Assembly: GCF_009674625.1 (NCBI RefSeq)
Contig: NZ_WKJQ01000001.1
Coordinates: forward strand, 3,007,933-3,071,932
Reading direction: 5' to 3'
DNA from: Haloferax marinum
GTDB lineage: Archaea; Halobacteriota; Halobacteria; Halobacteriales; Haloferacaceae
Length of the DNA: 64,000 nucleotides
Made by a program: the position numbers and the translations under genes. Each line of letters begins with the position of its first letter. Positions within the stretch are counted from its first letter, which is position 1. The notes beneath the pieces are model-generated. The model saw nothing but the letters and a program-made list of their open reading frames with translations. It was not told the DNA's origin and made no database searches. Of the stretch, positions 27,300-35,616 are shown one piece after another.

Positions 27300-28049
27300 A
27301 TGGACGCTAACGAGTCACAGTCGGACCCATCGACTCCGCTATCGGGAGAACTCGTCCGACACGGGACGGGCGTGAACTCGAACCGAGCGTTCCCGACGAA
27401 CAGCTATCCGTCCTCGCTCGACCCGTTCGTGCTGTTCGAGCAGTTCTACATCGACCCAGACACGGGATTTCCGATGCATCCTCACCGCGGGTTCGAAATC
27501 GTCTCCTACATGCTCGACGGCGGGATGGACCACGAGGACTCTCTCGGCGTCTCGAACACTGCCTCCGAGGGAGACGCCATGCGAATCACGACCGGACGCG
27601 GCATCCGTCACTCGGAGTTTCCGGCGGACGGTCGGGGCTGTACGGGGCTGCAGCTCTGGGTGAACCTGCCGCGCGCCGAGAAGGACGTCGAGCCAGACTA
27701 CGTCGACGCCACGGCCGACCAGCTCCCCACAGAAGAACGAGACGGTGCCACGGTGACGACAGTCGTCGGCGATGGGTCGCCCATCGACCTCCTCACGCCG
27801 ATGGAGTACCTCGACGTCGTCGTCACCGATTCGTGGACGTGGTCGATGCCGGACGGGTGGGCAGGGTTCCTCTACGGTATCGAGGGTGAGGGGACAGTCG
27901 ACGGTGCGGCGTTCGCCGGAGGCGACGTCCTCCCGGTCACCGACGCGCGACCCGTCGAACTTCAGACCGATGGAACACTCCGAGTCGTCGTCATCTCCGG
28001 CCGACCACACGGCGAACCGATTCGCCAGCGTGGTCCGTTCGTACTGTAG
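27300..28049 (+). CDS. pirin family protein (249 aa)
   Basis: It has the bicupin pirin layout. The metal site is visible as MHPHRGFEIVSYML and GRGIRHSEFP (the His-His-His-Glu set). The second cupin (about 165-240) is more diverged. Pirins are non-haem iron proteins, some with quercetinase activity; the role in haloarchaea is unknown. Single gene, cytosolic, of normal length. Confidence 0.9.
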   Translation: MDANESQSDPSTPLSGELVRHGTGVNSNRAFPTNSYPSSLDPFVLFEQFYIDPDTGFPMHPHRGFEIVSYMLDGGMDHEDSLGVSNTASEGDAMRITTGRGIRHSEFPADGRGCTGLQLWVNLPRAEKDVEPDYVDATADQLPTEERDGATVTTVVGDGSPIDLLTPMEYLDVVVTDSWTWSMPDGWAGFLYGIEGEGTVDGAAFAGGDVLPVTDARPVELQTDGTLRVVVISGRPHGEPIRQRGPFVL

Positions 28050-28125
28050 CCCGGTCGACCGGCAGACGAGAACGCCGTCGACGAGAACGCCATAGGGGAC
28101 GTCCGTTCAAAGACACGGATACGAC

Positions 28126-29031
28126 TCAGTCGTCTACCCCGCTGAGAACCCCGTCGTCCTCACGTGGGCCCACAACTGACGGCCCGGACTGGGTGCTGAA
28201 ATCACCTCGGCGTGCCACCCCTGCCCATCGCCGATATCCGAGTGCGGCGAGTATCACGAGCGGCCAGACGAACGTCATGACCTCGGTGACTGGCGCGCCA
28301 CTCTCGGTGAACGTCACGACGAGTTGTGTGTTGAACGTCCCGTGGAGGACGCCAGTGAACACCAGATTCCGTGTGAGTTCGTAGAGGATGGCGAAGAACA
28401 GTCCGATTACGAAGAGAACCGTGACAGAGGGGACGAGCTCAGAGACGGACAGACCCTGAATGACGAGGCGTTGCGGGATGTGCCAGAGGGCGAATATCAC
28501 CGTGACGACGAGAACCCCCGCCGCTTTCCGCACTCGGTTCGACCCGCCACCGAACAGTGCGACGAACTTGTTCTGGAAGTATCCACGGAAGGCGAGTTCT
28601 TCGATTGGACCGACGAAGGCGAGTTGGCTGACGACCAGGGTCGCCCACGTGACGGCAGTCACCGTAGGTGGAAGGCTGAACACGACGGTCTCACTGGTGG
28701 TGGCGGCACCCAGGAGGTTTGCACCGCCCCAGATTGCGACGACTAGGAGGACGCCCGGAACCACGTTTTGGAGCGAGAGACCGACGTCAGACGGCCGGAG
28801 TTCTTCTCGATAGAGCGCACCGAGCGCGATGAGACCGATCGCGCCGTACGCGACGGCGAAGTAGAGGATGCGCTCGACAGGTGACATCGGACCGACACCG
28901 ACGAATCGCTCGGCGAACAGCACGGCGACTGTCGTGACAGCCATGGTCGCGACGAAGAACACCACAGGCGGAACGAGTCCACCCTCGAACCGTATCGTCG
29001 GCGACGGGTGCGACGTCTCGGCGTCGTTCAT
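28126..29031 (-). CDS. CPBP family intramembrane metalloprotease (301 aa)
   Basis: About eight membrane segments. The three CPBP/Abi motifs are seen: IEELAFRGYF (EExxxR), ALWHIPQRL (FxxxH-like, with His) and HGTFNTQ (HxxxN). The family cleaves prenylated or membrane peptides, or confers self-immunity to peptides; the substrate is unknown here. N-terminus cytosolic. Single gene, divergent from the DUF5785 gene. Confidence 0.88.
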   Translation of the reverse strand: MNDAETSHPSPTIRFEGGLVPPVVFFVATMAVTTVAVLFAERFVGVGPMSPVERILYFAVAYGAIGLIALGALYREELRPSDVGLSLQNVVPGVLLVVAIWGGANLLGAATTSETVVFSLPPTVTAVTWATLVVSQLAFVGPIEELAFRGYFQNKFVALFGGGSNRVRKAAGVLVVTVIFALWHIPQRLVIQGLSVSELVPSVTVLFVIGLFFAILYELTRNLVFTGVLHGTFNTQLVVTFTESGAPVTEVMTFVWPLVILAALGYRRWAGVARRGDFSTQSGPSVVGPREDDGVLSGVDD

Positions 29032-29178
29032 GTGTGTAGAGAAGTAGCCGGAGAAAATGTAAATTCGATATCATTCTCTCGAACTGAGAGTCACCACACA
29101 AGATGAGACAGAGAGGGTTCGCATGACAGATACCAACAAATGCGTAACGGCTTTGAATCGGCCTCCCAATCGTCGGGT

Positions 29179-29499
29179 ATGGATTGGCCACACGACCCGG
29201 ACGGCGAAGAAGGGAGCGAAGGTGGACGGAAGTACGGCCAGGCAGTCATCGCGAAGAAAGTCGACGAAGACGAAGACTTTCCGCTGAACAAAGCCGAGTT
29301 CGTCGACGAGTTCGGTGACGACCCGATTCGACTCGACTACGAGCGCGTCGTTTCGCTCGCAGACATCTTCGAGCACGTCGAAGGCGAGGAGTTCGGTGAC
29401 TTCGTCGAACTCCACAAGGCCGTCGGGAAGGCCATGCGCGAGAACGACTTTTGGTTCTACGAGGGCGCTGACAAGTTCGTGAAGGGCAAGAAAGCGTAA
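29179..29499 (+). CDS. DUF5785 family protein (106 aa)
   Basis: It begins MDWPHDPDGEEGSEGGRKYG and is highly charged throughout, with FPLNKAEFVDEFGDDPIRLD and FWFYEGADKFVKGKK. This is a small haloarchaeal family of unknown function. The ATG at 29179 is preferred over a start 13 codons upstream. It is convergent with the uridine kinase gene. Confidence 0.75.
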   Translation: MDWPHDPDGEEGSEGGRKYGQAVIAKKVDEDEDFPLNKAEFVDEFGDDPIRLDYERVVSLADIFEHVEGEEFGDFVELHKAVGKAMRENDFWFYEGADKFVKGKKA

Positions 29500-29538
29500 C
29501 TACAGCGAAGCACTGTTCTTTCGGCTCGACGCGACCGC

Positions 29539-30234
29539 TTAGTCGTCAGCCACGTCGAAGTCGGTCCGCTCTTTGACTTCCTGTTCGATTGCTTCGCGTT
29601 CCCACGTCCGCGTCTCGTCACCTTCGACTTCGGCTTGGACTTTCTCCTCGAGGAGCGTGACCGCGACACTGTTTGCTCCCTCGGGGATGATGAGGTCTGC
29701 GTGTTTCTTCGTCGGTTCGATGAACTGCTCGTGCATCGGCTTGACCGTCGAGAGATATTGGTCGATGACGCCCTGTAAGTCGCGGCCGCGGTCGATAGCG
29801 TCGCGCTGAATACGGCGAAGTATTCGAACGTCCGCGTCCGTCTCGACGTAGAGACGCAGGTCGAGCATCTCGTTGACGTCCTCTTCGTAGAGCGCGAGAA
29901 TCCCTTCGAGAATGATGACGTCGGTGGGTTCGACGGTCACACGCTCTGGTTTGCGGTTGTGGATTTCGAAGTCGTACTGCGGCATCTCGACAGCACGACC
30001 TTCCAACAGCTCCGCCAGTTGCTCGCGCAAGAGGTCCCACTCGAACGCAGACGGGTGGTCGTAGTTCGTCTCCTCGCGTTCGGCCATGTCGAGATGACTC
30101 TGGTCTTTGTAGTAGTTGTCAATCGGAATCCGCGTCACAGACTCACCGACGTTTTCGGTAATGAGTCGGGCAACGGTGGTCTTTCCGGCACCACTGCCCC
30201 CGGCGATGCCGATGACGAACGACGGGATAGTCAT
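29539..30234 (-). CDS. udk: uridine kinase (231 aa)
   Basis: It phosphorylates uridine and cytidine for pyrimidine salvage. Walker A is GGSGAGKTTVARL (about 10-22); PIDNYYKDQSHLD, NYDHPSAFEWDLL and VIILEGILALYEEDVNE are the substrate and lid regions. The ATG at 30234 (MTIPSFVIGIAG) puts the P-loop at the usual distance; a start seven codons earlier is possible. A short Glu-rich tail follows the core. Confidence 0.92.
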   Translation of the reverse strand: MTIPSFVIGIAGGSGAGKTTVARLITENVGESVTRIPIDNYYKDQSHLDMAEREETNYDHPSAFEWDLLREQLAELLEGRAVEMPQYDFEIHNRKPERVTVEPTDVIILEGILALYEEDVNEMLDLRLYVETDADVRILRRIQRDAIDRGRDLQGVIDQYLSTVKPMHEQFIEPTKKHADLIIPEGANSVAVTLLEEKVQAEVEGDETRTWEREAIEQEVKERTDFDVADD

Positions 30235-30388
30235 CTCTCCAAAGAGACCACGCAACGGGTTTGAACGCAGCGATTTCCGCGTTGACCAGTGTCGTATTTA
30301 ATACATACTGTACGACGATGACAGACAGACGGCGTTCGTACTACGGTCTTCCGCAATACCCACTGATTTCGAAACTCAGGGAGTTAAA

Positions 30389-30395
30389 TTTATAA
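30389..30395 (+). promoter_or_regulatory. TATA box of the solute-binding protein gene
   Basis: TTTATAA is centred about 28 bases before the ATG at 30420, so transcription should start within a few bases of the start codon. AAGGAGGAG follows the box but lies upstream of the predicted transcription start, so it is unlikely to serve in translation. Confidence 0.55.
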
Positions 30396-30419
30396 GGAGG
30401 AGTTGCTATTGGCTCACAC

Positions 30420-31730
30420 ATGGTACGTGATATCGTACGCCGCGACTTCCTCAAGGGAGTGGGAGCCGCGGGCGCGGCAGGCTTGACTGGACTATCTGGA
30501 TGTATCGGTGGCGGAGGCGGTTCCGCTGGACCTGACGGACTCGTCGTCATTGGGTACCCCGAGAGTGGTATCCAACTGTTCCGTGACTACTACAGCGCCT
30601 CCGACGGAAGCGAGGAGATTCTCGTTCCTGACGGACTGCGTTCCGGGTCGATGCCCGGACAGGTCGGTAACGAGATGTCGAACGTGACCGGAACGGCACC
30701 GGCGGCAGGTGGTCCGAACCAGTCGACGTTCACCCAACTGTTCGAAGACGAATACGACGCTGCACCCGGCGTCTTCACGTCGCAGTGTTACGACTCCGTC
30801 GCGATTCAGCTTCTCGCGAACGCCGCGGCCGGTGAGAACTCCGGTCCGGCTATCAAGGACCAGATGCGCCGGATGGCGAACCCCGGCGGCACTGTCATCG
30901 GCCCCGGCGACCTCGTCGAAGGTATCGAACTGGCCGCAAACGGTGAAGACATCGACTACCAGGGTGCGTCTTCCTCGGTCAACTTCGACGCGAAGGGTGA
31001 CCCGGCAGAGGCAGCCTACGCCATCTGGGAGTTCGACGCAGCGAACGACTCCACGACCGAAGTCGACAAGCAGAGTTTCCAGGGTGCGAACCCCGGCGGT
31101 GACGGCCCGGCCGCAGACAGTGGCCCCGGTGGCTCCGACCGCGAGATGTCTGTCGGTATCCTCCTCCCCGAGACCGGCGACCTCGCAGCAGTCGGGCAAC
31201 CGATGATTCAGGCCGCACAGATTCCGGTCAAGCAGGTCAACGAAGCGAACCCTGCAGGTCTCAGCGTCACTGCTGAAATCGAAGACACGCAGACGTCCCC
31301 GGACGCTGGTGTCGCTGCCGCACAGTCGCTCGTCTCCGCAGGCGTGCCCTCGGTGTGTGGGTCGGCGTCGTCCGGTGTGAACGTCCCTGTCTCACAGCAG
31401 GCGTTCATCCCGAACCAGATCGTCGGCTGTTCGCCGTCCTCGACGGCACTGTCCGTCTCGGACCTCGACGACAACGACTTCATCTTCCGGACTGCACCGT
31501 CTGACTTCCTGCAGGGCCGCGTCATGGCACAGGTCATGTCCGACCGCCTCAGAGTCGACACCGTCTCGACGCTGTACGTCAACAACGACTACGGCCAGCA
31601 GCTCTCCGAGCGCTTCTCGAACGTCTTCGCGGACGAGTTCGACGGCGAAGTGTACAACCAGACTGCCTTCAACATCGGGGAGTCCTCGTACTCCTCCGTC
31701 ATCGAGACGGCGCTCTCCGGTCCGGAATAA
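30420..31730 (+). CDS. branched-chain amino acid/amide-type ABC solute-binding lipoprotein, circularly permuted (436 aa)
   Basis: The Tat-type signal RRDFLKGVG and lipobox LSGC (Cys28) anchor it outside the membrane. The rest is a LivJ-type binding protein (peripheral binding type I) in swapped order. Residues 39-222 are what should be the second half (DGLVVIGYPESG, VPDGLRSG, GTAPAAGGP, GVFTSQCYDS, NPGGTVIGPGD). Then comes a Gly/Ser/Asp linker (about 222-239), and residues 240-436 are what should be the first half (MSVGILLPETGDLAAVGQPM, FRTAPSDFLQGRV, TLYVNNDYGQQL), ending ETALSGPE. In the family ALSGP is followed directly by DGLVVIGYP. The total length equals a normal protein, so nothing is lost. 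The transporter genes lie convergently at 33.9-38.1 kb. Natural permutation or assembly error must be settled. Confidence 0.88.
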   Translation: MVRDIVRRDFLKGVGAAGAAGLTGLSGCIGGGGGSAGPDGLVVIGYPESGIQLFRDYYSASDGSEEILVPDGLRSGSMPGQVGNEMSNVTGTAPAAGGPNQSTFTQLFEDEYDAAPGVFTSQCYDSVAIQLLANAAAGENSGPAIKDQMRRMANPGGTVIGPGDLVEGIELAANGEDIDYQGASSSVNFDAKGDPAEAAYAIWEFDAANDSTTEVDKQSFQGANPGGDGPAADSGPGGSDREMSVGILLPETGDLAAVGQPMIQAAQIPVKQVNEANPAGLSVTAEIEDTQTSPDAGVAAAQSLVSAGVPSVCGSASSGVNVPVSQQAFIPNQIVGCSPSSTALSVSDLDDNDFIFRTAPSDFLQGRVMAQVMSDRLRVDTVSTLYVNNDYGQQLSERFSNVFADEFDGEVYNQTAFNIGESSYSSVIETALSGPE

Positions 31731-31833
31731 GCCACGACCAGACCCGACTTTTCTTTCGACGCCACACGGTGAGCGACAGCCCCGTTCATCGAGACGGCTC
31801 AGTTGAAACCCTCAGTTGCTGATAGTTTGTCGA

Positions 31834-31861
31834 GGCCGTGCTGAATAGAGCGCGCAAGTCG
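31834..31861. repeat. 28-bp direct repeat, left copy
   Basis: It begins GGCCGTGCTGAATAGAGC and continues GCGCAAGTCG; the partner at 32233-32260 differs at two of 28 positions. The pair brackets the AT-rich small gene at 31903 and resembles the ends of a degenerate insertion or miniature element, though no inverted termini or target duplication could be defined. Confidence 0.85.
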
Positions 31862-31902
31862 GTCAGCAAAGGCATGATAAACACCTGACTCTAATTGAGG
31901 GT

Positions 31903-32130
31903 ATGAAAATAAGCAAAGAAGACCTTCACGGTGTGTTAATGATTTTTGGGATACTAACGCCCGGAGCGTTTATCTTCATCTTTGCTGGGAATCTGGCGGG
32001 AGCATTCCCTGAGTTTGAGCTTTCAGTCTCATTTCTAAGGGGATACCTGATTTCGGTGACCCTATTCTGCACACTATTATCGCTCATGTGGATTCTGATC
32101 AACCACAGCTCCTCGAAATATATCAACTGA
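31903..32130 (+). CDS. small AT-rich two-helix membrane protein (75 aa)
   Basis: It has two hydrophobic helices (about 10-30 and 45-67) with a Lys-rich start and a Ser/Lys end (NHSSSKYIN). Its base composition is clearly more AT-rich than the neighbours, and Lys/Ile replace the usual Arg/Val, so it is probably foreign. It is flanked by the 28-bp direct repeats. No family recognised. Confidence 0.6.
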   Translation: MKISKEDLHGVLMIFGILTPGAFIFIFAGNLAGAFPEFELSVSFLRGYLISVTLFCTLLSLMWILINHSSSKYIN

Positions 32131-32232
32131 ATTGAGCGGTAGTCTCTTGCATCGGACGGAGCGTCTTGATGTGCGAGATGCATCCTCTAAGTCTTGCACG
32201 GTTTTTCTGACAGCGTTCGGTGAGGTCTCTGT

Positions 32233-32260
32233 GGCCGTGCTGAATACAGCGCGCGAGTCG
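32233..32260. repeat. 28-bp direct repeat, right copy
   Basis: It begins GGCCGTGCTGAATACAGC and continues GCGCGAGTCG; it matches the left copy at 31834 at 26 of 28 positions, 399 bases away. It sits in the 204-bp gap between the small membrane protein and the lipoprotein gene. Confidence 0.85.
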
Positions 32261-32334
32261 ACCACTCACCGAAATCCCGTTGCTCTGGTGAGCACAGAAT
32301 ACTTATCAGTTTAGATGATGTTCATTGTTCGTTT

Positions 32335-33780
32335 ATGTATTCACGAGAACGGGACGGTCACGAACACGGTGTATCACGTGCCACCATCAGTCGACGAAAG
32401 CTGCTCGCGATAGGCGGTATCGCTGTAGTCGGTGGGCTCAGTGGGTGCCTGAATCGAGTTGCCTCTGCCGTGACGAACACGGGTGCGTCGCCTGCAGCGG
32501 TGTTCGCGGGTGCCGGTGGAAGTGGCGGCAGCATCGCGCTCACCGAACCACGTGTAACTCGATTGACTCCGATACTGAAGGGCGAAGCCAGAGGTTTCTC
32601 AGGAGAAGTCGAACTGGAAGGCTGGGTGACCGCATCCACGGCCATGGCGCAGAACCACAACTCCTCGCGGAGTAACCGGACTCAACCGGTCGCGGTAGAT
32701 GGTGATGCTGACGATGACGGTCTCGGTGATGGCACTGAAGACGCGGATGAGGAACTGGAGCTCATCCACGAGTACCTAGGCGGTGAGGCCGTCGTTGCTG
32801 AGCGGTTCACTGTTGCACTTCCAGACGCGGAGATTCCGGGTGGGAATGGGAGTCTTCGAGAGGCGGTGACGCCGGAGCGACTCATTGAGTATCTGATGGG
32901 TAACGGTGAAGGCACTGACCATGCGTGGGGACGCATTAATTCGGCTGCTGATGGAGGCGGCGACTGTGATGATGACGACGCCAGAATCACTCCGGGAACG
33001 GTGTGCGGTCCCTCGCCTCACTTCGTTGCAGATGTGACGGGACCGGTGTCGACGGGCGGCGGACTCGAAGCCTTTCAAGCGAGTGACGGCACACTGCTCA
33101 TCTCGAACGCACCAGCGGTCGAACGAGGGGCGTCGGTGCTGGTGTGTCCGGCTGAGGGCGAGGCGTACGAACCGGCGAACCTGCGTTCGTGGGGGGCACA
33201 AGCAGACGATGTACCGACCAGCACGACACATCAGGGCAGGCTCAACGGAATGATTGTCGCGCAGGTGACGGTCCAGCCGCCGGGATGTCCGCACCCGTTC
33301 CCGGCACTGTTCTATGTGGGCCAGTCTGTAGTTGACGAGGAGCTTATCTACTCGGGCGGCTGGATTATCGACGATTCGTCTCTGTACGAGGACGCGTTCA
33401 CGCTGCTCACAATGGTTGATTCTGCTCCAGTCGTCGGCGTCGACGTTGGTGACCTCGACGGAGATGGGCTCGACGATGTGGTCGTGGCGCGTGGGGATAC
33501 GAGACGCCGGATAGTCATGCGTCGACGGCGGGGAGCGCGAATCGACGACGGCCCTGTCGATGAACTGGTCGAACGAGGAGTGCTCTCTGAGGAAGGCCAC
33601 CAGGGGAATGATTCGGTCGTCCGAAAGAAGCCGGGTGGTCGAAGACTGGTAGAAGAGGACGGTTACGTGCTGACGCACCTTGCGTTGGACGCACCCGTTC
33701 TCCATCTGGTCAACGCGGACGGGGCATCGAACGAAGTAAAATTCAAAGCAGGTGCCGAGCTGTCGAAAGGTGTGAACTGA
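32335..33780 (+). CDS. Tat-exported lipoprotein of unknown function (481 aa)
   Basis: The twin-arginine motif SRRKLLAIGG and lipobox LSGC (about 19-38) give export and membrane anchoring. The body has no recognised domain. It carries two Asp-rich calcium-loop-like stretches: DGDADDDGLGDGTEDADEE (about residues 120-140) and DVGDLDGDGLDDVVVARGD (about 370-390); the second resembles FG-GAP or dockerin-type loops. Many Thr/Ser-rich low-complexity parts. It lies in the insert between the binding protein and liv genes, with less uniform codon use than the core genes, so it was probably acquired. Confidence 0.75.
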   Translation: MYSRERDGHEHGVSRATISRRKLLAIGGIAVVGGLSGCLNRVASAVTNTGASPAAVFAGAGGSGGSIALTEPRVTRLTPILKGEARGFSGEVELEGWVTASTAMAQNHNSSRSNRTQPVAVDGDADDDGLGDGTEDADEELELIHEYLGGEAVVAERFTVALPDAEIPGGNGSLREAVTPERLIEYLMGNGEGTDHAWGRINSAADGGGDCDDDDARITPGTVCGPSPHFVADVTGPVSTGGGLEAFQASDGTLLISNAPAVERGASVLVCPAEGEAYEPANLRSWGAQADDVPTSTTHQGRLNGMIVAQVTVQPPGCPHPFPALFYVGQSVVDEELIYSGGWIIDDSSLYEDAFTLLTMVDSAPVVGVDVGDLDGDGLDDVVVARGDTRRRIVMRRRRGARIDDGPVDELVERGVLSEEGHQGNDSVVRKKPGGRRLVEEDGYVLTHLALDAPVLHLVNADGASNEVKFKAGAELSKGVN

Positions 33781-33985
33781 CCGACCACGACGGAGCCCCG
33801 GCGCTCGTCCCCTGTCGACGTGGATATCACAGCCGGATGGTCGTCGCAGCCAAGGAAACGTCCTGCTGCATACACCCTCTGTCTGTGTCACGCGAGTTCT
33901 GTCAGAAGTTGGTGATTTCGACAGAATGAACGAGTGCTTCCGCTAGCGCGTCAGCGTCGGAAAAAATGGAATTCGGGGCGTGGGG

Positions 33986-34747
33986 TTATCCGCCGAGGAA
34001 GTCCTGTCTGACCTGTTCGTCTTCGAGGAGCGCAGTTCCGCGGTCCATGTAGCGGTTCTGCCCGTTCGCGAGGACGTACCCACGGTCACAGCGTCGAAGC
34101 GCCTCCTTGGCGTTCTGTTCGACCATCAGGATGGCCGTGCCAGCCTCGTTGATTTCGTCGATTTTGTCGAACATCTCCTCGACGAGGTCGGGTGCGAGAC
34201 CCGCAGACGGTTCGTCCAGCAAGAGCAGGTCGGGGTCGAGCATGAGCGCCCGGCCCATCGCGAGCATCTGCTGTTGTCCGCCAGACATGGTTCCTGCCTT
34301 CTGGTGTTTCCGCTCTTCGAGGATGGGGAAGCGGTCGTAGACCGCGCGCATCGCGTCCTGTGGCACGTCGTCGAGGATGTACGCGCCCATCTCGAGGTTC
34401 TCTTCGACCGTCAGCGTCGGGAAGATGTTGTCGTTCTGTGGAACGTACCCGATGCCGACGTGGATGATATCTTCGGGTCGCCGACCGGTGATGTCCTCGT
34501 CTTGGAACTGGACCGTCCCACCCATGTGGGCAGTCAGTCCGAAGACGGACTTCATCGTCGTCGACTTGCCGGCCCCGTTCGGGCCGACGATGGTGACGTA
34601 CTCGCCGTCGAAGACGTCCATGTCGACGTCGGTGAGAATCTGCAGGTCGCCGTATCCGGCGTCGAGGTTGCGGACGCGCAACAACCAGTCGCTGCGGTCT
34701 TCGACGCCCGCACCGCTCGTCGCGTCGGTGTTCGCGTCGACGCTCAT
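33986..34747 (-). CDS. livF: branched-chain-type ABC transporter ATP-binding protein LivF
   Basis: Walker A GPNGAGKSTTMK (about 55), signature MSGGQQQML, Walker B LLLLDEPSAGLAPDL and the switch His region ILMVEQNAKEAL. Its LivF-type features include YVPQNDNIFPTLTVEENL. At 253 aa including an acidic N-terminal extension it is normal. Four-base overlap with livG; last gene of the transporter operon. Confidence 0.93.
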   Translation of the reverse strand: MSVDANTDATSGAGVEDRSDWLLRVRNLDAGYGDLQILTDVDMDVFDGEYVTIVGPNGAGKSTTMKSVFGLTAHMGGTVQFQDEDITGRRPEDIIHVGIGYVPQNDNIFPTLTVEENLEMGAYILDDVPQDAMRAVYDRFPILEERKHQKAGTMSGGQQQMLAMGRALMLDPDLLLLDEPSAGLAPDLVEEMFDKIDEINEAGTAILMVEQNAKEALRRCDRGYVLANGQNRYMDRGTALLEDEQVRQDFLGG

Positions 34748-35616
34748 ACGGTTCCTCCGAGGTAGGCTTCGATGACTTCCTCGTTGCTCCGGATGTCGTC
34801 GGGCGTGCCCTCCGTGAGGACCTGACCCTGGTGGAGCACGATGACGTGTTCACAGTTGTTCATGATGAGATCCATGTCGTGTTCGACGAGCAGGAACGTG
34901 TAGCCCTGTTCGCGAAGTTCGTGGACGTGTTCGAGTAGCTTCTTTTCGAGTGTCGGGTTGACCCCGGCGAACGGTTCGTCGAGGAGGAGCATGTCGGGGT
35001 CCGTGAGGAGTGCCCGAGCCATCTCCAGCAGTTTCCGCTGGCCACCGGAGAGGTTGCCCGCGTACTCGTGTGCGATGTGGTCGATGTCGAAGAAGTCGAG
35101 GACTTCCCAGACACGTTCGAGAAGTTCCTCTTCTTGTTCGCGGACGTCGTCGCGGAGCACCGGCGTGACCGACCGCCAGAGCGCCTCACCTCGCTGGTGT
35201 TTCGGCGCGAGCATCATGTTCTCGAGGACGGTCATGTCGCTCAGTTCACGAGCAATCTGGAACGTCCGAACCATCCCGCGGTTCGCGATTTCGTGGGGCT
35301 CGAGTCCCGTGATGTCCTCGCCGTTGAACGTGACAGTTCCAGCGTCGGGTTTGAGCATCCCCGTGATGAGGTTGAACGTCGTCGATTTTCCGGCCCCGTT
35401 CGGACCGATAAGACCCGTGAGTGTCCCGGCTTCGACTTCGAAGGACGCGCCGTCGACAGCGGTAATCCCACCGAAGGACTTTCGCAGCCCTTCGACCTGA
35501 AGCGGGAACTGCTCTGTCGTATCGACACCGGACGCGAACGCACCAAGTGCGTCGTCGTCGACTTTGTTCGCAACGTCGTCGACTGACGGGTTCGATGCGT
35601 CACTCATCGTCGACAC
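34744..35616 (-). CDS. livG: branched-chain-type ABC transporter ATP-binding protein LivG
   Basis: Walker A GPNGAGKSTTFNLITG, signature LSGGQRKLLEMAR and Walker B LLLDEPFAGVNPTLEKKL; the LivG-type RTFQIARELSDMTVLENMML block is present. The N-terminal 40 residues are an acidic haloarchaeal extension. It overlaps livM by 17 bases and livF by four, so it is in one operon. Confidence 0.93.
   Translation of the reverse strand: MSTMSDASNPSVDDVANKVDDDALGAFASGVDTTEQFPLQVEGLRKSFGGITAVDGASFEVEAGTLTGLIGPNGAGKSTTFNLITGMLKPDAGTVTFNGEDITGLEPHEIANRGMVRTFQIARELSDMTVLENMMLAPKHQRGEALWRSVTPVLRDDVREQEEELLERVWEVLDFFDIDHIAHEYAGNLSGGQRKLLEMARALLTDPDMLLLDEPFAGVNPTLEKKLLEHVHELREQGYTFLLVEHDMDLIMNNCEHVIVLHQGQVLTEGTPDDIRSNEEVIEAYLGGTV

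Noticed and set aside
30420..31730. Simple truncation or frameshift of the binding protein
   Set aside because: Both halves are complete, in frame and present once; only their order differs.
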